A stretch of 41,475 nucleotides of DNA, taken from positions 1 through 41,475 of the IMG/VR virus record IMGVR_UViG_3300044695_001474. One strand, given 5' to 3'. A program made the translations under genes and the position numbers. The stretch is from a virus. The notes beneath the pieces were generated by a model. The model was given only the letters and a program-made list of their open reading frames with translations. It made no database searches and had not been told where the DNA came from. This document shows, one piece after another, positions 15,193-24,899 of this stretch (position 1 is the stretch's first letter; every line of letters starts with the position of its first letter).

Positions 15193-16004
15193 TAGTCAAC
15201 CACCGTTCCGATAGCATTAGGGTCTTTAAGAAGACCCTCGATAATTTTTAAGTAGGTCTTAGTTGCAAAAGATTCTGCAAAGTCGGGACGACTTCTAGCA
15301 AAGTTCTGTGCATAGATAGCTGGGTCAAAACCAGTTGTTTGAGTTGCCTTAGTTGTACTGGTTCCAAGAAGTCCACCCTTGCCTGGGGCAGTAGTGGTTG
15401 ACCCTTCATAGATTGCTGGTTCCTTTTTGGCAGCAGCATTAACACCTTTAAGGTAGGCATCAATCTCTTCTTTGGTAGCAGTTCTACCAATCTCAGATTC
15501 AAATGTCTTAGTTAGATAATCTGCAGCATTAGATGGGCTGTACTGTGTTGTGGTTTCAGTACGGCTTTTAGTGGTTCCATACTTCTTTGTACTACCAGTT
15601 CCACCTGTATAGCTTGCTGGATTCCATACGTTGAGGTACATCTTTGGGTCGCCAGTTGCGCCAGACCCAGGAGTTCCTACCCAGTCAACAGCATCATCCC
15701 ATACGGATTGCCATTTGTTTTGTGGAATACCAGCCTTTTTAAGAATTGCAATAAAGCTTTCGTAGTATTTACGAACTTCGCTACCCTTTTTAGCTGTAGC
15801 AGCGCTGTACTTAAACCAAGACTTAGCCTGGACATCGTTGATGCCAGCCTCTGGGTTAATACCAGGAAGCTTGATAGGAGCAATGTTTAACTTCTTTGAA
15901 GCTTCAGCATCCTTGACCGCTTGTTCGTAAGCAATCTTTGCTTCGTTATACTGCCTATCGCCTATCTTACCTTTTGGGTAATCCGAACGCTTTGGTTTCT
16001 TCAC
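15192..16004 (-). CDS. Putative internal virion protein (270 aa)
   Basis: A lysine-rich protein with an N-terminal helical, coiled-coil-like region (about 15-40). Its middle part has a WQSVWDDAVDWVG motif, and a Gly/Ser/Thr-rich segment carries polar repeats. The C-terminal region holds FESEIGRTATKEEIDAYLKGVN and FARSRPDFAESFATKTYLKII. Related-looking helical segments occur in the two LysM neighbours (SY-YARA.NP-Q and similar), so these may be partners. Start GTG 16004 overlaps the 1653-residue gene's TGA (GTGA). No family is known. Confidence 0.55.
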   Translation of the reverse strand: MKKPKRSDYPKGKIGDRQYNEAKIAYEQAVKDAEASKKLNIAPIKLPGINPEAGINDVQAKSWFKYSAATAKKGSEVRKYYESFIAILKKAGIPQNKWQSVWDDAVDWVGTPGSGATGDPKMYLNVWNPASYTGGTGSTKKYGTTKSRTETTTQYSPSNAADYLTKTFESEIGRTATKEEIDAYLKGVNAAAKKEPAIYEGSTTTAPGKGGLLGTSTTKATQTTGFDPAIYAQNFARSRPDFAESFATKTYLKIIEGLLKDPNAIGTVVD

Positions 16005-19000
16005 TTTGTCACCACGAATTCATTGTCTAGTTCTGGCATGTTGTTTAACCATCTTGTGGCAAATGCATCAAATTCATCAGATGCTGTTTGTAAGAAGTCA
16101 TAGTGGAACTGTGCAAACTGCTGCTTTAGCAACAGCTTTCTTTCATCACTATTGTTTGGTCGGTCATACTCGTCCTTAAAGTTACGAGCCTTGCCCGCCC
16201 AGAAGGCGATTTCTTCCCACTTGGTATTGCCAGTCGAGTACGCATACGTTCTCCAATCAAGATTCTTGGAGATTGTTTCAACTGCTGCAATGGTTCCATT
16301 CCAGTAGTCTTTACGTTCTTCGTCGCGTTGCTCTACCCAGCCTTTGTAGTCATTCTCAATGTCATCTACCATGTCGTCAAAGACACGCTTGATGCCAGAG
16401 TATTCGTACCTAGCTTCATAGGTTGAGGCAATTCCATATTGCTTCATCATGGCGTTGCGCCAATCAACAGCCTTCTGATACTCAGCCCAACCAACACGAG
16501 CCTGCGTTGACTTCTTTAGCTCGTCTTCGTTCTTCTTCTGAGTAATAGGGTTATTAAACCCTCCAGCAAACTTCATTCTTTTATAGATAGAAGCTACTTC
16601 TGTTGAGTAATCATTTGGTCCACTACCAGTACCTGCAATATCACCATAACCAGATGACAACATTCCAGCATACTTTGTATTGGTGTTACCAAGTTCTTCT
16701 AGCAACTTAGTGCTATTACGAAGAACTTTAATATCATTCATTGTTGCAGCTACGCCTGCAACGTTCTTTTGGTTAGACCCAACAAGTGCTAGGGAATCCA
16801 TTCCCCACTCTTCAATCATAACCTTCTGTGCGATGTCATAATCGCCGTTAGCCATCTCGACTAAGTCTGCATAATATGAAGTAGCAGCACGAGTTACTGG
16901 GTCAAATGTTGCTGAAATAGGTGCGTTGAATTGAACAACAGACCTAATAAATGCCATGTTACCTGCTGCCTTAGCAGCTGATTCCATTGTAGGTGGTTGA
17001 CCAACACGACCGTTTGCTACCCACTCAGAGAAACCTTTACGCCATTGGGCGTAAACCTCATCAGTGAATCGCTCACTCTTCTCAAGTCCGATAAGCGAGA
17101 ACGCTGTGCGGATTGGATATGGCAACTTACCTGAGTCAATCAATGATTGAAGGTAGGCTGGAACCATTGTGTTCTTTACCTTCTCGGCAAGATTCTTACC
17201 TTCTACTGGATAACCACCATATAGAATAGTAGATTCATAAACATCATCACCAAGTGTTTCACGTAGAGATGTTGCTACTTGCTCACCATAAAGTTTCCAT
17301 GGACCAACACCAAATCCGTTATCAATGATTTCAGATATTGCTGCTGTGCCAAACCAAGAGATAGATGGGTCTGCAACCATAAATTCCATCTGCTTAGGGT
17401 TGAATTTAATTCCACCACCACGAGCATCTGAGTATGGCTTTAGCGCTGTCTTAGCCCAGTCAGGTAACTTATTCCCAAATGGAAGTGGATACTTAACAGA
17501 TACTGCTACTCCAGCTGGAACATCCTTGATTGAAGAATAAGTGTTTCCATCTTGGTCTTCATAAGCTTCATACTTGTCGAACGCTTGTTGAATACTGTTA
17601 TACCAGTAAGCATTCATTGGGTTGCGAGCCAACAGGCGAAGCGCAACTGCTTGGGAGTTGAAGAAAGCCAAGGGGAAGCTCATTGCATAACGTGCCGTAT
17701 ACATACCATTGGTAAGACGACGTGATGAGTAAAGCGTTTCTTCAACTCGACTTAGCGCCTTACGGTATGCAACCTGACGAATTTCATTATTTACTACGGC
17801 TTCTGTTACATCAATACCAGACCGTTGTGCTGCACTAATTAGCGTCTTCATTTCGTCACGAGCGTAAGACAAGAACAGTGGATTACGAACCAACCGTGTT
17901 TCAGTAAGTGAAAGAACTTTCCATGCTGCGTTAGTTGCTCCACCTACGCGAGCAAGAACTTGCTCAGCGCCAGTCAAGTCAGAAAGCTTAAGGCTTGGTC
18001 CATCAATTTCTTTAAGTAGGTCTGTCCTGCCGTAAAGCATTGCATCTACTTCTTGGTAAGTTACTGGACGTTCTGTAATAATCTTACGAAGGTCAGGGTC
18101 TGGATACATCGCATAGAGTTTTTCTCTTGTCTGTCCTACCCATGCCTGCATATCATCGCCAAAGCGTTCTTCGATACGAAGTCTGTATTCCTTACCAGCT
18201 GGGCTATATAGCCACTCTACGATTTCAGCGTTGGATTTTTCGCCCCTCATCATCCATCCGACTGGTAACTCAAGTTCGTTACGAACCTGGCGGTTGGCAA
18301 TATGTGCCAAAGCATTCATATATTCTTCACGGTTCTTGCGAGGAATCTTTACGAAACGAGCACCATCTGCACGAAGTCTACGTGAAATTTCTGACTGCAT
18401 TGATGCTGCATAGAAGTTTGTAGCGGTATCAATCTCTGACATGTATGCGCTAGCACCACGAACATTAGGGTCAGCTAACCCTTGAAGAGTGTATGTCTGA
18501 CCATTAACTTCGATAACTTCAGCCTCTTGACCAAGAAGTTTCTTTTGTTTCAAATCTCCTTGAGCATTGGCAAACTCTGCCCAGTCTTTACGTTCACGCT
18601 GAATAAGTTTAGCAGTGCCATTAATGTAATCAGCAAGGCGACTCATCTCATCGAATGCGTCATCTACTTTAGTCTGTAACTCTGTTACCTTGTCTTCAAG
18701 TTCATAATATTTATTCTGAACCTCGGCATCATTGCTCTTCATCGCTTTGGCTTTAGCCTTATCACGTGCTGCAATAAGTTTTGTCAATGACTTATCTAAG
18801 TCATCATAAACTGTTTCAGCTTTTGCATGTGCTGTAATCTTAGGTTCTAGGTCTGCTCGATACTTTTCTACACGGAACTGTGCAGCCTTAGCTTGCTTGC
18901 GAGCATTGGCAGCAGGGCTGCCAGGTATCCATTTTTTAACAGATTCTTTAAGAAGACCAGTATTGTATACAACATTGTCTGCGCCAGGAATTGCATTCTT

Positions 19001-20962
19001 AACAAGTTCCATTGATTCAAGAGCCATACTTGCACGAGCAAATGGGTCTACCATCGAGTTCTTTGGTATGTATGCAAGACGAAGTAGGTTCAAGTTGCTA
19101 AACACCATGTTAGCCAAGTCAAGGAACTGACCAACATTCATGGCAGTTCTAGACGCTACCGCGCCATAGAATTGACCTTGGGTAACCTTTGCACCTTTAC
19201 CTGCAACGCGACGAGCGTTGAAGATAACTTCAGTTTCAAGTCTACGGAAGTCAAGCATTGGAAGATTCTGTGCTTCATTTGATACAGACAAGAAGTTTTG
19301 TACGTTGATTCCGCCGTTTTCGTCTGGAACAAAACCATTCTTAACAGCATACTCTTTGATGCTGTCACGGCTTTGGTTCATACGAATATGCCAGTTCTTA
19401 ATCTGGTTGACAGCGTCCTTGACGTTGCCAACATCTTGCATATCTGTAATGCCATAGTATTTAGCAAGACGACCCATGACGCTTTCTTCAATGCGACCAA
19501 GTGCAATAGCACGTTGGGTATCGCTTTGTGCATCAAGGAACATCTCAACCATACGACGCTTGTACTGTGCGCCTTCTACTCCCTTAAGGAACTGAAGACG
19601 GTTTAAGTCAGACAATAAATCATTGGCTGCTTCAAACTTACGTGGGTTAGAAATATTAATATACCCTTGTGGACGACCTGAGCCAGTCCATGCAATAAGG
19701 CGTACTGCTCTGTCATAGACACCTGTTTGGTAAACCTGAGTTTTCCAACCACCATCGGCATCTTGACCAAACATCTTAAGGTCGCCGTATAAAGCTTGCG
19801 ACTGTATCTTCTTCTTGGCTAAGCCAATCTGCTCTAGCGCTGCGTAACGACCTGGGCGGTAGCTTTCGATAACACCCATCTGCGCCTTCTCCATGAAGTC
19901 ATCTAAAGCGCGAGCAAAGTTAGGGTCCTCTACTTTAACAGCATCAATAATCTTTTGATATCTAGATGTAAGAGTTGGGTCTAGTGCATCTAATCCGATG
20001 CTAGCAAAGTTATCAATTGGTGCTGTAGCAGTAATTCCATAGTTATCAAGGTGGTCTGCTGCAAGTGGGTTGCGCTCAAAGAATCTTTGGAATGCAGCAG
20101 TATCTCCACGTTCTGCAAGCAGATAATCTGCCACATCTTGGTGGTTATCTAGACGCGACATAATTGTCGCAGTTCTATATGGGTTAGATGTTTCAGATAC
20201 AAGTGGGTTTGATGCAAGCTTAGTTAAATCTGTTTCATTAACCGCATCATCTACAAGAACTGATAGACCAGTCTTAGTCTGTTGCTCTACAGGCAAAGCC
20301 TTCTGTGCAACAATCTCATCTAGTTCGCTTCTGAATACATCCATGTCGTCTGTAGTAGCAAGACGCTTTGGACCAACAACTTTCTTTGCAGTACCACGAA
20401 CGGCAAAACCAGCACCCTTAGTGCCAAGAGCGGCAAGTGCTAAATCGGTAACGCCAGAGGCTAAGATTCCAGCCCACTCGTCACGGAATGCTTTATCACG
20501 TTGACGGTCATCAAATACATCAAAGTCTTTATCAAGGAATGTAGCATTAGTTACGTCGCCAAGAACAGGAGATGTAATCTTACCAACAGCGCTAGCTGCT
20601 GCCTGTCCCATAGAAATCTTTTCAGCTTGCTTCTTCGAGAAACGATAGCTTTCAGTTAAGCCACCTTTGCCTTTAGCAATAGCTTGAGGTGTAAGTAATG
20701 CAGCAGAAACAGTTTGAGTTACTGGTTGTACGATTTTCTCGCCAACAAAACTAAGTGCTGACATGGCTGGATTAATAATCCTGCCAAGAATAGGTTTCTT
20801 TGACCCTGCTTCAATTGCTCCCATTACTTTAGGGACAATTGCTTGTTCTGCTTTTCCTACCTTAGTATTATCTTTTTTGAACTTGTCGACCTTGGAAAGC
20901 TTTGGTTCCTGAGTAGGGTCTTTGACTATAGAAGGGTCATTCCACCATTCTGTTAGGGACAT
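16001..20962 (-). CDS. Giant internal virion / ejection protein candidate (1653 aa)
   Basis: This is the largest gene in the genome. The N-terminal 200 residues contain Gly/Ala-rich hydrophobic helices (SALSFVGEKIVQPVTQTVSAALL, SGVTDLALAALGTKGAGFAV) that could insert in a membrane. The remainder is long, charged and helical, with a predicted coiled coil at about 690-790 (KAKAMKSNDAEVQNKYYELEDKVTELQTKVDD). No protease, transglycosylase or polymerase motif was seen. Because it lies upstream of the capsid gene it cannot be a tape measure of the usual order. Length, helix content and neighbours fit a T7 gp16-type ejected core protein. SD GGAGG lies nine bases before ATG 20962. Confidence 0.6.
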   Translation of the reverse strand: MSLTEWWNDPSIVKDPTQEPKLSKVDKFKKDNTKVGKAEQAIVPKVMGAIEAGSKKPILGRIINPAMSALSFVGEKIVQPVTQTVSAALLTPQAIAKGKGGLTESYRFSKKQAEKISMGQAAASAVGKITSPVLGDVTNATFLDKDFDVFDDRQRDKAFRDEWAGILASGVTDLALAALGTKGAGFAVRGTAKKVVGPKRLATTDDMDVFRSELDEIVAQKALPVEQQTKTGLSVLVDDAVNETDLTKLASNPLVSETSNPYRTATIMSRLDNHQDVADYLLAERGDTAAFQRFFERNPLAADHLDNYGITATAPIDNFASIGLDALDPTLTSRYQKIIDAVKVEDPNFARALDDFMEKAQMGVIESYRPGRYAALEQIGLAKKKIQSQALYGDLKMFGQDADGGWKTQVYQTGVYDRAVRLIAWTGSGRPQGYINISNPRKFEAANDLLSDLNRLQFLKGVEGAQYKRRMVEMFLDAQSDTQRAIALGRIEESVMGRLAKYYGITDMQDVGNVKDAVNQIKNWHIRMNQSRDSIKEYAVKNGFVPDENGGINVQNFLSVSNEAQNLPMLDFRRLETEVIFNARRVAGKGAKVTQGQFYGAVASRTAMNVGQFLDLANMVFSNLNLLRLAYIPKNSMVDPFARASMALESMELVKNAIPGADNVVYNTGLLKESVKKWIPGSPAANARKQAKAAQFRVEKYRADLEPKITAHAKAETVYDDLDKSLTKLIAARDKAKAKAMKSNDAEVQNKYYELEDKVTELQTKVDDAFDEMSRLADYINGTAKLIQRERKDWAEFANAQGDLKQKKLLGQEAEVIEVNGQTYTLQGLADPNVRGASAYMSEIDTATNFYAASMQSEISRRLRADGARFVKIPRKNREEYMNALAHIANRQVRNELELPVGWMMRGEKSNAEIVEWLYSPAGKEYRLRIEERFGDDMQAWVGQTREKLYAMYPDPDLRKIITERPVTYQEVDAMLYGRTDLLKEIDGPSLKLSDLTGAEQVLARVGGATNAAWKVLSLTETRLVRNPLFLSYARDEMKTLISAAQRSGIDVTEAVVNNEIRQVAYRKALSRVEETLYSSRRLTNGMYTARYAMSFPLAFFNSQAVALRLLARNPMNAYWYNSIQQAFDKYEAYEDQDGNTYSSIKDVPAGVAVSVKYPLPFGNKLPDWAKTALKPYSDARGGGIKFNPKQMEFMVADPSISWFGTAAISEIIDNGFGVGPWKLYGEQVATSLRETLGDDVYESTILYGGYPVEGKNLAEKVKNTMVPAYLQSLIDSGKLPYPIRTAFSLIGLEKSERFTDEVYAQWRKGFSEWVANGRVGQPPTMESAAKAAGNMAFIRSVVQFNAPISATFDPVTRAATSYYADLVEMANGDYDIAQKVMIEEWGMDSLALVGSNQKNVAGVAATMNDIKVLRNSTKLLEELGNTNTKYAGMLSSGYGDIAGTGSGPNDYSTEVASIYKRMKFAGGFNNPITQKKNEDELKKSTQARVGWAEYQKAVDWRNAMMKQYGIASTYEARYEYSGIKRVFDDMVDDIENDYKGWVEQRDEERKDYWNGTIAAVETISKNLDWRTYAYSTGNTKWEEIAFWAGKARNFKDEYDRPNNSDERKLLLKQQFAQFHYDFLQTASDEFDAFATRWLNNMPELDNEFVVTK

Positions 20963-21113
20963 TAGGTGTAGCCTCCTTAGCCGTTAGTTCCTCTAATAAT
21001 GAAATTCGGTCATCGTCGGATTCAAAGGGGAACTTGGCTAAATCCCAAGCAACTGGAGCCATTTCAAATCCAAGATGTTCAAGGTTCTCTTCGAACTTCT
21101 TGAGTATCTTCAT
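20937..21113 (-). CDS. Small acidic hypothetical protein
   Basis: A 58-residue frame, MKILKKFEENLEHLGFEMAP..., helical with a LEELTAKEA end. Its ATG overlaps the upstream stop (ATGA) and its end runs 26 bases into the giant gene, whose SD it contains. This coupling suggests it is translated. The function is unknown, possibly a chaperone or dosage partner for the large protein. Confidence 0.65.
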   Translation of the reverse strand: MKILKKFEENLEHLGFEMAPVAWDLAKFPFESDDDRISLLEELTAKEATPNVPNRMVE

Positions 21114-21526
21114 TCTGCTTGACTCCGTAAATACTTAACAAAAGCTTTCATAGTTCCAGATGATTCTGGAGAATCCGCAAACTGTGCCATCAATGGCATG
21201 TATTTAGCTAACTTTGATAAATCTTTTAATTGATTATCAACTGGACTTTTTAGCCCTAAAATTTCTCTACCAGGACCAGGACCAGCATCCACACCAGCAG
21301 TCACAGGTTCATCTGGACGCTGGGTGGGCGCTGTTAAAGGCACTATGCCTGCCATTGGATTTATCTGTGGCATTTGTGGTGTAGGTGTTTTAGCCATTGG
21401 CGCACCAGCTTGCATATCTTGAAATTCCTTTTGCTCGCCATAAGCAGCATTAGGAAGTTGTTTTGCTCCCTGGCGGTCGGTTCTCTTAGAGAACGGACCT
21501 GGACCCGAAGGTTGCATCATTGACAT
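21110..21526 (-). CDS. Hypothetical structural-region protein, Pro-rich N-terminus
   Basis: A 138-residue protein. Its first 90 residues are Pro/Gly/Gln-rich and probably disordered (PSGPGPFSKRTDRQGAKQLPN). A helical C-terminus follows (DNQLKDLSKLAKYMPLMAQFA, SSGTMKAFVKYLRSQAE). It may be a tethering or scaffold-type protein. Starts at 21526 or at internal ATGs cannot be separated. No family is recognised. Confidence 0.6.
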   Translation of the reverse strand: MSMMQPSGPGPFSKRTDRQGAKQLPNAAYGEQKEFQDMQAGAPMAKTPTPQMPQINPMAGIVPLTAPTQRPDEPVTAGVDAGPGPGREILGLKSPVDNQLKDLSKLAKYMPLMAQFADSPESSGTMKAFVKYLRSQAE

Positions 21527-21534
21527 TTATTTAC

Positions 21535-22974
21535 CTACTTCTTTGGAATATTAACCTTTGTTCCTGACCAAATCATTGAACCCTGCTTGTACTTCTTCTT
21601 CTTCATAATGTCAGGGTTTGCTGCACGAAGTTCTGATAAAGATAATCCTGCAGTCTTTGCAATACCTGACAAGGTATCGCCCTTCTTTACGGTGTATTTA
21701 TCGCTAACCTTTGTAGTTGAGCCACCGCCAGTAGAAGCTACTGTTGGTCTTGTCTTAGAACCAGCCTTATATGCTGCAGTTCCTGGTACAAGTGATGAGC
21801 CATCTTTGCCATAGCGAAGTTCTTTAGGCTTGTTCTTCTTTTCAGCCTTTGCAATAAGAGCATTAAGTTCGTCCATACGTTGACGACGAGTCTTACCTAC
21901 AACACCTAAAGTTGCTAGTGATGCAAGTTGAGATACTTGCTGTTGCATTCCTTGTCGACCCGCAGTTGCCTTGCTCTTACCTTTACCAGTAATTTGAGCA
22001 AGTTTGTTCTCAAGACGATTAAGTTCATCAAAGTCTTTTTTGGTTGAGCCTTTAGCTAAGCTAACTACTTCACCAGCGACTGCGCCAATAACTCCGCCTT
22101 TAGCAGTGCCTTTGATTTTTCTAAACTTTGGCTTAGCAGCTTTAGCCTTAGCTTTAGCGCTAGCTTCCGCTTTCATCTTATCTAGGGCTTGTGCTCCAGC
22201 AGTTGGTTTAGCTGGTGCAGATGTTTTTCCATCTACGGTAATTTTAGTACGTGGCTTAGATGCAGCAGCCTTCTTAGCTTCAACACGCTTTTTAGCTTCT
22301 TCAAGACCTTTAGCTTCATTCTTCTTTAGGTCTGCAAGTGTTGGACGCTTTGGTGCAGTTGTCTTAGCTGTTGTTTTTGGCTCTGCTTTAGCAGCAGGCT
22401 TAGCTTCTGCACTACCTGGCTTAGTTCCCTTCCAGTTTTTGCGTTCTTCTGGTGTCATCTTTGCCCATGCAGCCTTATTAGCTGCAGACTTTTCTGCACG
22501 AGTCATTGTCTTTGAAGGCGCAGCCTTCTTAACTGGTGCTGATGCAGCTGGTTTAGCAGGTGCTTTCTTAACAGCAGCCTTTTTAACTGCAGCTTTCTTT
22601 ACTGGTGCTTTCTTTTCGAGAGCAGCAGCAGGCTTTTTGACAGCAGCTTTTTTCGCTGGGGCTTTCTTAGCAGGTGCTTCCGCTTCTCCTGCTTTCTTGC
22701 CACCGTATTCGCCGAATTCATCTGCCATAGATTGACGGAACTTATCAAGGTCCGCATTTCGTGTAGCGTTGTATTCAGCTTTGCTTAGATAAGCCTTCTT
22801 GCCAAGTTCTTTCTTGGCTGTATCTGCCATATCCTTAAGCGCTAGTCTATCTTCAGCAGTAATTTTGCCTGTAATGTCTTTACGTACAGCTTTTACTTTC
22901 CCTGGGAAAGCTCTTTTCGCTGCAGCCTTAGCGTCTTTCTTGGCTTGGCGATACTTATATGGTTTCTTCGCCAT
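21535..22974 (-). CDS. Lys/Ala-rich protein with C-terminal LysM domain
   Basis: A 479-residue protein. The first 240 residues are dominated by AKKA/PAKK/VKKA repeats like histone H1 or mycobacterial Hup tails. Basic helices follow, then a C-terminal LysM domain (about 426-479: YTVKKGDTLSGIAKTAGLSLSEL...GSMIWSGTKVNIP). The basic part should bind DNA or acidic wall polymers and the LysM part binds peptidoglycan. An internal or portal-proximal virion protein that links DNA and cell wall at injection is a reasonable inference. AGGA lies six bases before ATG 22974. Confidence 0.65.
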   Translation of the reverse strand: MAKKPYKYRQAKKDAKAAAKRAFPGKVKAVRKDITGKITAEDRLALKDMADTAKKELGKKAYLSKAEYNATRNADLDKFRQSMADEFGEYGGKKAGEAEAPAKKAPAKKAAVKKPAAALEKKAPVKKAAVKKAAVKKAPAKPAASAPVKKAAPSKTMTRAEKSAANKAAWAKMTPEERKNWKGTKPGSAEAKPAAKAEPKTTAKTTAPKRPTLADLKKNEAKGLEEAKKRVEAKKAAASKPRTKITVDGKTSAPAKPTAGAQALDKMKAEASAKAKAKAAKPKFRKIKGTAKGGVIGAVAGEVVSLAKGSTKKDFDELNRLENKLAQITGKGKSKATAGRQGMQQQVSQLASLATLGVVGKTRRQRMDELNALIAKAEKKNKPKELRYGKDGSSLVPGTAAYKAGSKTRPTVASTGGGSTTKVSDKYTVKKGDTLSGIAKTAGLSLSELRAANPDIMKKKKYKQGSMIWSGTKVNIPKK

Positions 22975-22982
22975 GATTATCC

Positions 22983-23132
22983 TTACTTAAGCTTTGTGTT
23001 GTTGCCCTTGATGCCTTTAGGTGTTGGAGCTTTTGCGACTTGACCTAGTCCTACGCCCTTGCCACCAGACTTCTTGCCTGAGTGTCCTGGGTGAACTGGA
23101 GCCTTAGCTGCCTTTCCTTGCTTTCCAAACAT
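22983..23132 (-). CDS. Short basic Gly/Lys-rich peptide
   Basis: A 49-residue protein (MFGKQGKAAKAPVHPGHSGK..., ending GNNTKLK), pI clearly high, probably disordered. AAGGAGAAAAGA lies directly before ATG 23132, a very strong ribosome site. It fills the gap between portal and the LysM protein. Similar tiny basic peptides are frequent next to portal genes in actinophages. The role is unknown. Confidence 0.65.
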   Translation of the reverse strand: MFGKQGKAAKAPVHPGHSGKKSGGKGVGLGQVAKAPTPKGIKGNNTKLK

Positions 23133-23142
23133 TCTTTTCTCC

Positions 23143-24897
23143 TTATGCTGGTATTTGACGAGTTACTCTTGCTGCTAGATTGGGATTTCCCGAACCAGTT
23201 AGACCTGCAAGAAGTTCTTGCATTGGTGGTCTACCTTGTGGCATCTGTGGCATTCCGCCACCCATACCCATTGGTTGTTCTGGTTGCGCCATCTCTGGCG
23301 CTTGTGGTGCTTCTGGTGCTGGTTCTGGCTTGAACGCTTTGGCTACTGCTTCTTCAAGCGGTGTGCCTTTCTTACGTTCATCAATAACTGTCGCCATCTT
23401 TTCTACAATCTGCATCGGGTCTTGTCCTTGCGAAACCATTTGTGGTATCGCAGCAGCAAGTTGAGAGATAGATGCTTTCAATGAATCACGCATCTCTTCG
23501 ATATCAATTGCTCGCTCTTCTTCTCCAGCGTTGAGCGAAATTGGTAAATTACGACGTAGCATTCCTCGTGAAATGAGCTTATCGCCACGTGCTTGCAGAC
23601 CCCATACCAATGCTCGGTTAGGGTCTAAACCTGCCATCAATCCGTATTCAACTGTTACGCCGTAATTGCCGTTGATGTCGATTGATGGTTTGTATTTTAA
23701 TTTGTATGGAACTCCATTGGCTGTTGCAGATACTTCACGAGATAACGTTGGGAAGTATGCTTCATCAGTAGCAAACGCGATAGAGATAGCTTCGCCAATT
23801 GCTTCACCAAGGATTGATTGAATAACTTTAATCTGTGAATCGAACCCAGCCATAAGTGCCTTGACACCTTGACCAGTAACGATAGAACCTTCTGCTTGTC
23901 CTGCACGTGCTTGGGGGAAGCGGGTTCCTAGTTTCATTTCATCTGCTAGAACATTGTTCTCCGCAAAAGCGAACTGAGGTACGTCCAGATTGATACGACG
24001 AATCTTCTCAGGGGAGTTAGAACGTATAACTGAGTCAGGACCAACGGAAAGCTGAGTAACATCAGTGGGAAGAGCAAGAGGAGCTTCAACAGATTTCTGG
24101 ACAGCTTCCATAGTAAGAAGCGCAAGACGCGCCTTTGCTGCATAGACTGGTAGTACGTCGTCGAATGAGCCTCGGACTTCGCCATCAAGCGAAGGACGCT
24201 GAGCAATCGCAACTGGGACTCGACCGATTTTGTTTGGTGTTTCGGCAAGAACTGCACCTCCACGACTTGGGATAAACATTACGGTGCGATTCTTGTCAGT
24301 CCATCGTACAACTTCTAGAAGTTCATTACCATCGGTACGACCGAATGCACTTGTCTGTAGAATTTTGTCTGCTAGTTCTGGGAACTTGGCTGCTAAATCG
24401 CCAGCCTTACGATAATAAGAACGGCAATAGACAGATACTTCTCCGAACCTGTCCATGTCGTAATACGCACCCATAGAGTTTTCTACATGGATGTGTGGTC
24501 TTTTTTCCTTGAAGTTAGGTTCGACTCTAAAAATACAGAAGCCGTAAGTTCCTAACTGGTCTGCGCCACGCAGTAGCTCTGTTCCAAGACGAGATGAAGC
24601 AACATAATAATTTGCAATCTTAGTTCTCTTATCAGCCTTGGTACGCTGTGAATCATCAAGGGATGAATCTCCAGCAGCCGTTATGGTAGGTAGTACACCT
24701 GCCTGCTCAGAAACATCACGAGCAACCACGTCAATAAGGTTGGCGATGATAGGTCTAGACCATGTTCCCTCTGGGAACAAACCACGAAATACCTGGTCGG
24801 CGTTACCTGAACGGACCAAAGCAACTTCGCGCATGCGCTTATCGCGCTCAGCATTACGAGTCTTTAATTGCTCGTATGCATGTACAAGTTCTTTCAT
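23143..24897 (-). CDS. Portal protein
   Basis: A 584-residue protein beginning MKELVHAYEQLKTRNAERDK. The portal-like features are an N-terminal helical wing (WSRPIIANLIDVVARDVSEQ), a central clip/stem region (FDDVLPVYAAKARLALLTMEAVQK, then ALMAGFDSQIKVIQSILGEAI) and an acidic, Pro/Met/Gln-rich C-terminal tail. It directly follows TerL, as portals do. It forms the DNA-translocating ring at one capsid vertex. I chose ATG 24897 over GTG 24903 because GAGA is then eight bases upstream; GTG would overlap the TerL stop (GTGA). Confidence 0.85.
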   Translation of the reverse strand: MKELVHAYEQLKTRNAERDKRMREVALVRSGNADQVFRGLFPEGTWSRPIIANLIDVVARDVSEQAGVLPTITAAGDSSLDDSQRTKADKRTKIANYYVASSRLGTELLRGADQLGTYGFCIFRVEPNFKEKRPHIHVENSMGAYYDMDRFGEVSVYCRSYYRKAGDLAAKFPELADKILQTSAFGRTDGNELLEVVRWTDKNRTVMFIPSRGGAVLAETPNKIGRVPVAIAQRPSLDGEVRGSFDDVLPVYAAKARLALLTMEAVQKSVEAPLALPTDVTQLSVGPDSVIRSNSPEKIRRINLDVPQFAFAENNVLADEMKLGTRFPQARAGQAEGSIVTGQGVKALMAGFDSQIKVIQSILGEAIGEAISIAFATDEAYFPTLSREVSATANGVPYKLKYKPSIDINGNYGVTVEYGLMAGLDPNRALVWGLQARGDKLISRGMLRRNLPISLNAGEEERAIDIEEMRDSLKASISQLAAAIPQMVSQGQDPMQIVEKMATVIDERKKGTPLEEAVAKAFKPEPAPEAPQAPEMAQPEQPMGMGGGMPQMPQGRPPMQELLAGLTGSGNPNLAARVTRQIPA

Positions 24898-24899
24898 TA

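Noticed and set aside
22004-22735. 243-aa plus-strand open frame
   Set aside because: It is the antisense of the Lys/Ala repeats in the LysM protein; hydrophobic low-complexity content with no gene context.
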